Assembly (NCBI GenBank): GCA_017304275.1
Contig: JAFKKW010000157.1
Span: 1-5,504, forward strand
From: Hyphomicrobiales bacterium
GTDB taxonomy: Bacteria; Pseudomonadota; Alphaproteobacteria; Rhizobiales; Hyphomicrobiaceae
Reading direction: 5' to 3'
Length of the DNA: 5,504 nucleotides
This document shows, in pieces, positions 4,252-5,504 of this stretch. The translations under genes and the position numbers were made by a program. The first letter of the stretch is position 1; each line of letters starts with the position of its first letter. The notes under the pieces were generated by a model. The model ran no database searches. It worked only from the letters and a program-made list of their open reading frames with translations, and was not told the DNA's origin.

Positions 4252-5504
4252 TTACGTCTCTTCTTCCATTGGCGAGAGGTTTATGGGTGGCTTGGCCGAG
4301 TGCGTCTTCAACTGCTTCGAGAATGCCTTCAGATATCGTCGGGTGCGCATGAACGGTTGCGAATACCTCGCTCGCCTTGCCGTTCCGCTGAAGCACGAGC
4401 GCGCCTTCGTGCACCATTTCGGATGCATGAGCCCCGATGAGGTGCAGTCCGATGAGCTCACCCGTTCCCTTGTCGACGACGACCTTTGCAAATCCTGATA
4501 TCTCCCCCAGCGCGTGCGCGCGTCCGAGCCCGCGCAGGTCGAACTTGCCGCTCGCCACATCTATGCCGTCCGCGAGCGCCTCCTCCTCGGTACGACCGAC
4601 CCAGGCAATCTCCGGATGCGTGAACACCGCGACCGGAATCGCACGATCGTAGAGAAGCGAGAAATCGCGCCGAAGCGCGTGATCCACGGCGAGCTTTGCC
4701 TGTGCGGACGCTGCGTGAGCCAAACCCGAGCGGCCATTCACGTCGCCCGCGGCATAGATGCGGGGAACGCTGCTCCTCAGCACCTCGTCGACGACGATCT
4801 CACCCCACTCGTTGGTCCGGACGCCGGCGTTCTCCAGGCCGAGATGCGCCGTATTCGCCTGGCGACCGATCGCAACCAGTGCCCGTTCCGCCGAGCAAGC
4901 GATCCTGTTGTCCGCGTAAGCGCTGACCCCACGTGCGGTGTGGACGATCGACGCGGCGCGACACTTCAATCTCACGTCGATGTCGCGCTTACGCATCTCG
5001 CGAAGAAGGAGAGCGGACACATCCTTATCCGCGCACGACATCAGTCGGGGTCCGCTTGCAAGAACCGTGACCTCCACGCCCAGACTGTTCAGGATGAAGG
5101 CGAACTCACATGCGATGATCCCCGATCCCACGATCATCAGGGAGCGCGGCAGGCTGTCCCACATGAGCAGATCGTCCGACGTGCCGATCGTCTCGCCATC
5201 GACATTGAATTGCGCAGGGGCAACAGGCGATGAGCCCGTGCAGATCAGGACGGTATCGGGTCGCAGAATCTCCTCGCCTACACGCACCGTTTCCGGATCG
5301 ATAAGACGTCCGTAACCGCGCAGGCAGGTCACATTGCGATCCTGCATCAACCGCTCGATTCCCTCTCCGAGCATTGCGATGACGGCCGCGGAGCGGCGAT
5401 TGATCGCCGCCCAATCGCCACCGACGCTGCCGGAGACCTGAAGCCCGAAATCCCCAGCCCGCTTTACCTTCTCGAGCAGGCCACAGCTCTCAACGAGCAC
5501 CTTG
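4232..5504 (-). CDS. lpdA: Dihydrolipoamide dehydrogenase, FAD-dependent (5' end beyond window)
   Basis: This flavoenzyme would reoxidise the dihydrolipoyl group of a carrier protein, passing electrons through FAD and a disulfide to NAD(P). The frame is open to the window edge; its first visible codons (KVLVES) match the residues just after the CxxxxC-SK active-site motif. About 45-50 residues, including the FAD GxGxxG and both cysteines, therefore lie outside, and the GTG at 5500 is internal. Counting from that codon: ICTGS at 86-90; nucleotide-binding GSGIIACE at 125-132; AIGRQANT at 210-217; second FAD motif YAAGDV at 249-254; and the dimerisation domain with HAHPTISE, giving catalytic pair His386/Glu391. 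Total length would be about 470, normal for the family. Ala148 replaces the acidic residue usually found at the end of the second strand of the NAD fold. The stop overlaps the lipoyl-carrier start by 20 bases, so that protein is its likely substrate. Confidence 0.94.
   Translation of the reverse strand, partial: KVLVESCGLLEKVKRAGDFGLQVSGSVGGDWAAINRRSAAVIAMLGEGIERLMQDRNVTCLRGYGRLIDPETVRVGEEILRPDTVLICTGSSPVAPAQFNVDGETIGTSDDLLMWDSLPRSLMIVGSGIIACEFAFILNSLGVEVTVLASGPRLMSCADKDVSALLLREMRKRDIDVRLKCRAASIVHTARGVSAYADNRIACSAERALVAIGRQANTAHLGLENAGVRTNEWGEIVVDEVLRSSVPRIYAAGDVNGRSGLAHAASAQAKLAVDHALRRDFSLLYDRAIPVAVFTHPEIAWVGRTEEEALADGIDVASGKFDLRGLGRAHALGEISGFAKVVVDKGTGELIGLHLIGAHASEMVHEGALVLQRNGKASEVFATVHAHPTISEGILEAVEDALGQATHKPLANGRRDVNVLQYS

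Noticed and set aside
4514..5233. Plus-strand frame antisense to lpdA
   Set aside because: It overlaps the NAD-binding and FAD motifs of the dehydrogenase on the other strand and has no family features.
5483..5500. GTG at 5500 as the true start of lpdA
   Set aside because: The frame continues to the window edge with a Lys codon that fits the end of the CxxxxC-SK motif. Starting here would remove the FAD-binding domain start and the active-site cysteines.

Overview
The window reads as part of an alphaproteobacterial (probably Hyphomicrobiales-like) chromosome. The main evidence is the porin, which has the N-terminal cysteine pair, short acidic coiled segment and strand sequences of the alphaproteobacterial Porin_2 family. 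The coding sequence is GC-rich. All four recognisable genes lie on the minus strand, so transcription runs from the high coordinates to the low ones: dihydrolipoamide dehydrogenase (5' end cut by the window), a GcvH-like lipoate-binding protein, an outer-membrane porin, and an octaheme hydroxylamine oxidoreductase (3' end cut by the window).

Region by region. 4232-5504 holds an lpdA-type flavoprotein that begins at about the lysine following the redox-active cysteine motif. Its end overlaps the start of a small lipoyl-carrier gene (3850-4251) by 20 bases, so these two look translationally coupled. About 300 bases follow without a convincing gene (3537-3849). This stretch is more AT-rich than its surroundings and contains a weak terminator-like hairpin and two short palindromes. 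It should hold the porin promoter. The porin (2139-3536) ends in a strong intrinsic terminator (2077-2105), which separates it from the last gene. A gene-free region (1700-2076) with several short inverted repeats precedes hao (1-1699). The hao gene has a good Shine-Dalgarno sequence that could be masked by an upstream CUCCC element.

The hao product is the most informative protein. It has eight CXXCH motifs, the WPAGRPSHAL and EGCTxCH context of ammonia-oxidiser HAO, the GGxTYxEGW segment that carries the heme P460 cross-linking tyrosine, and the start of a C-terminal membrane anchor. It should therefore oxidise hydroxylamine in the periplasm rather than act as a reductive HAO-like enzyme. 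The porin would supply outer-membrane permeability. The lpdA/lipoyl-protein pair has no glycine cleavage T or P gene beside it in the window. It resembles the lipoate-binding proteins (LbpA) used with sulfur-oxidising heterodisulfide-reductase-like (sHdr) complexes. Whether the nitrogen and lipoyl modules work together cannot be decided from this window; their adjacency is the observation most worth following up.
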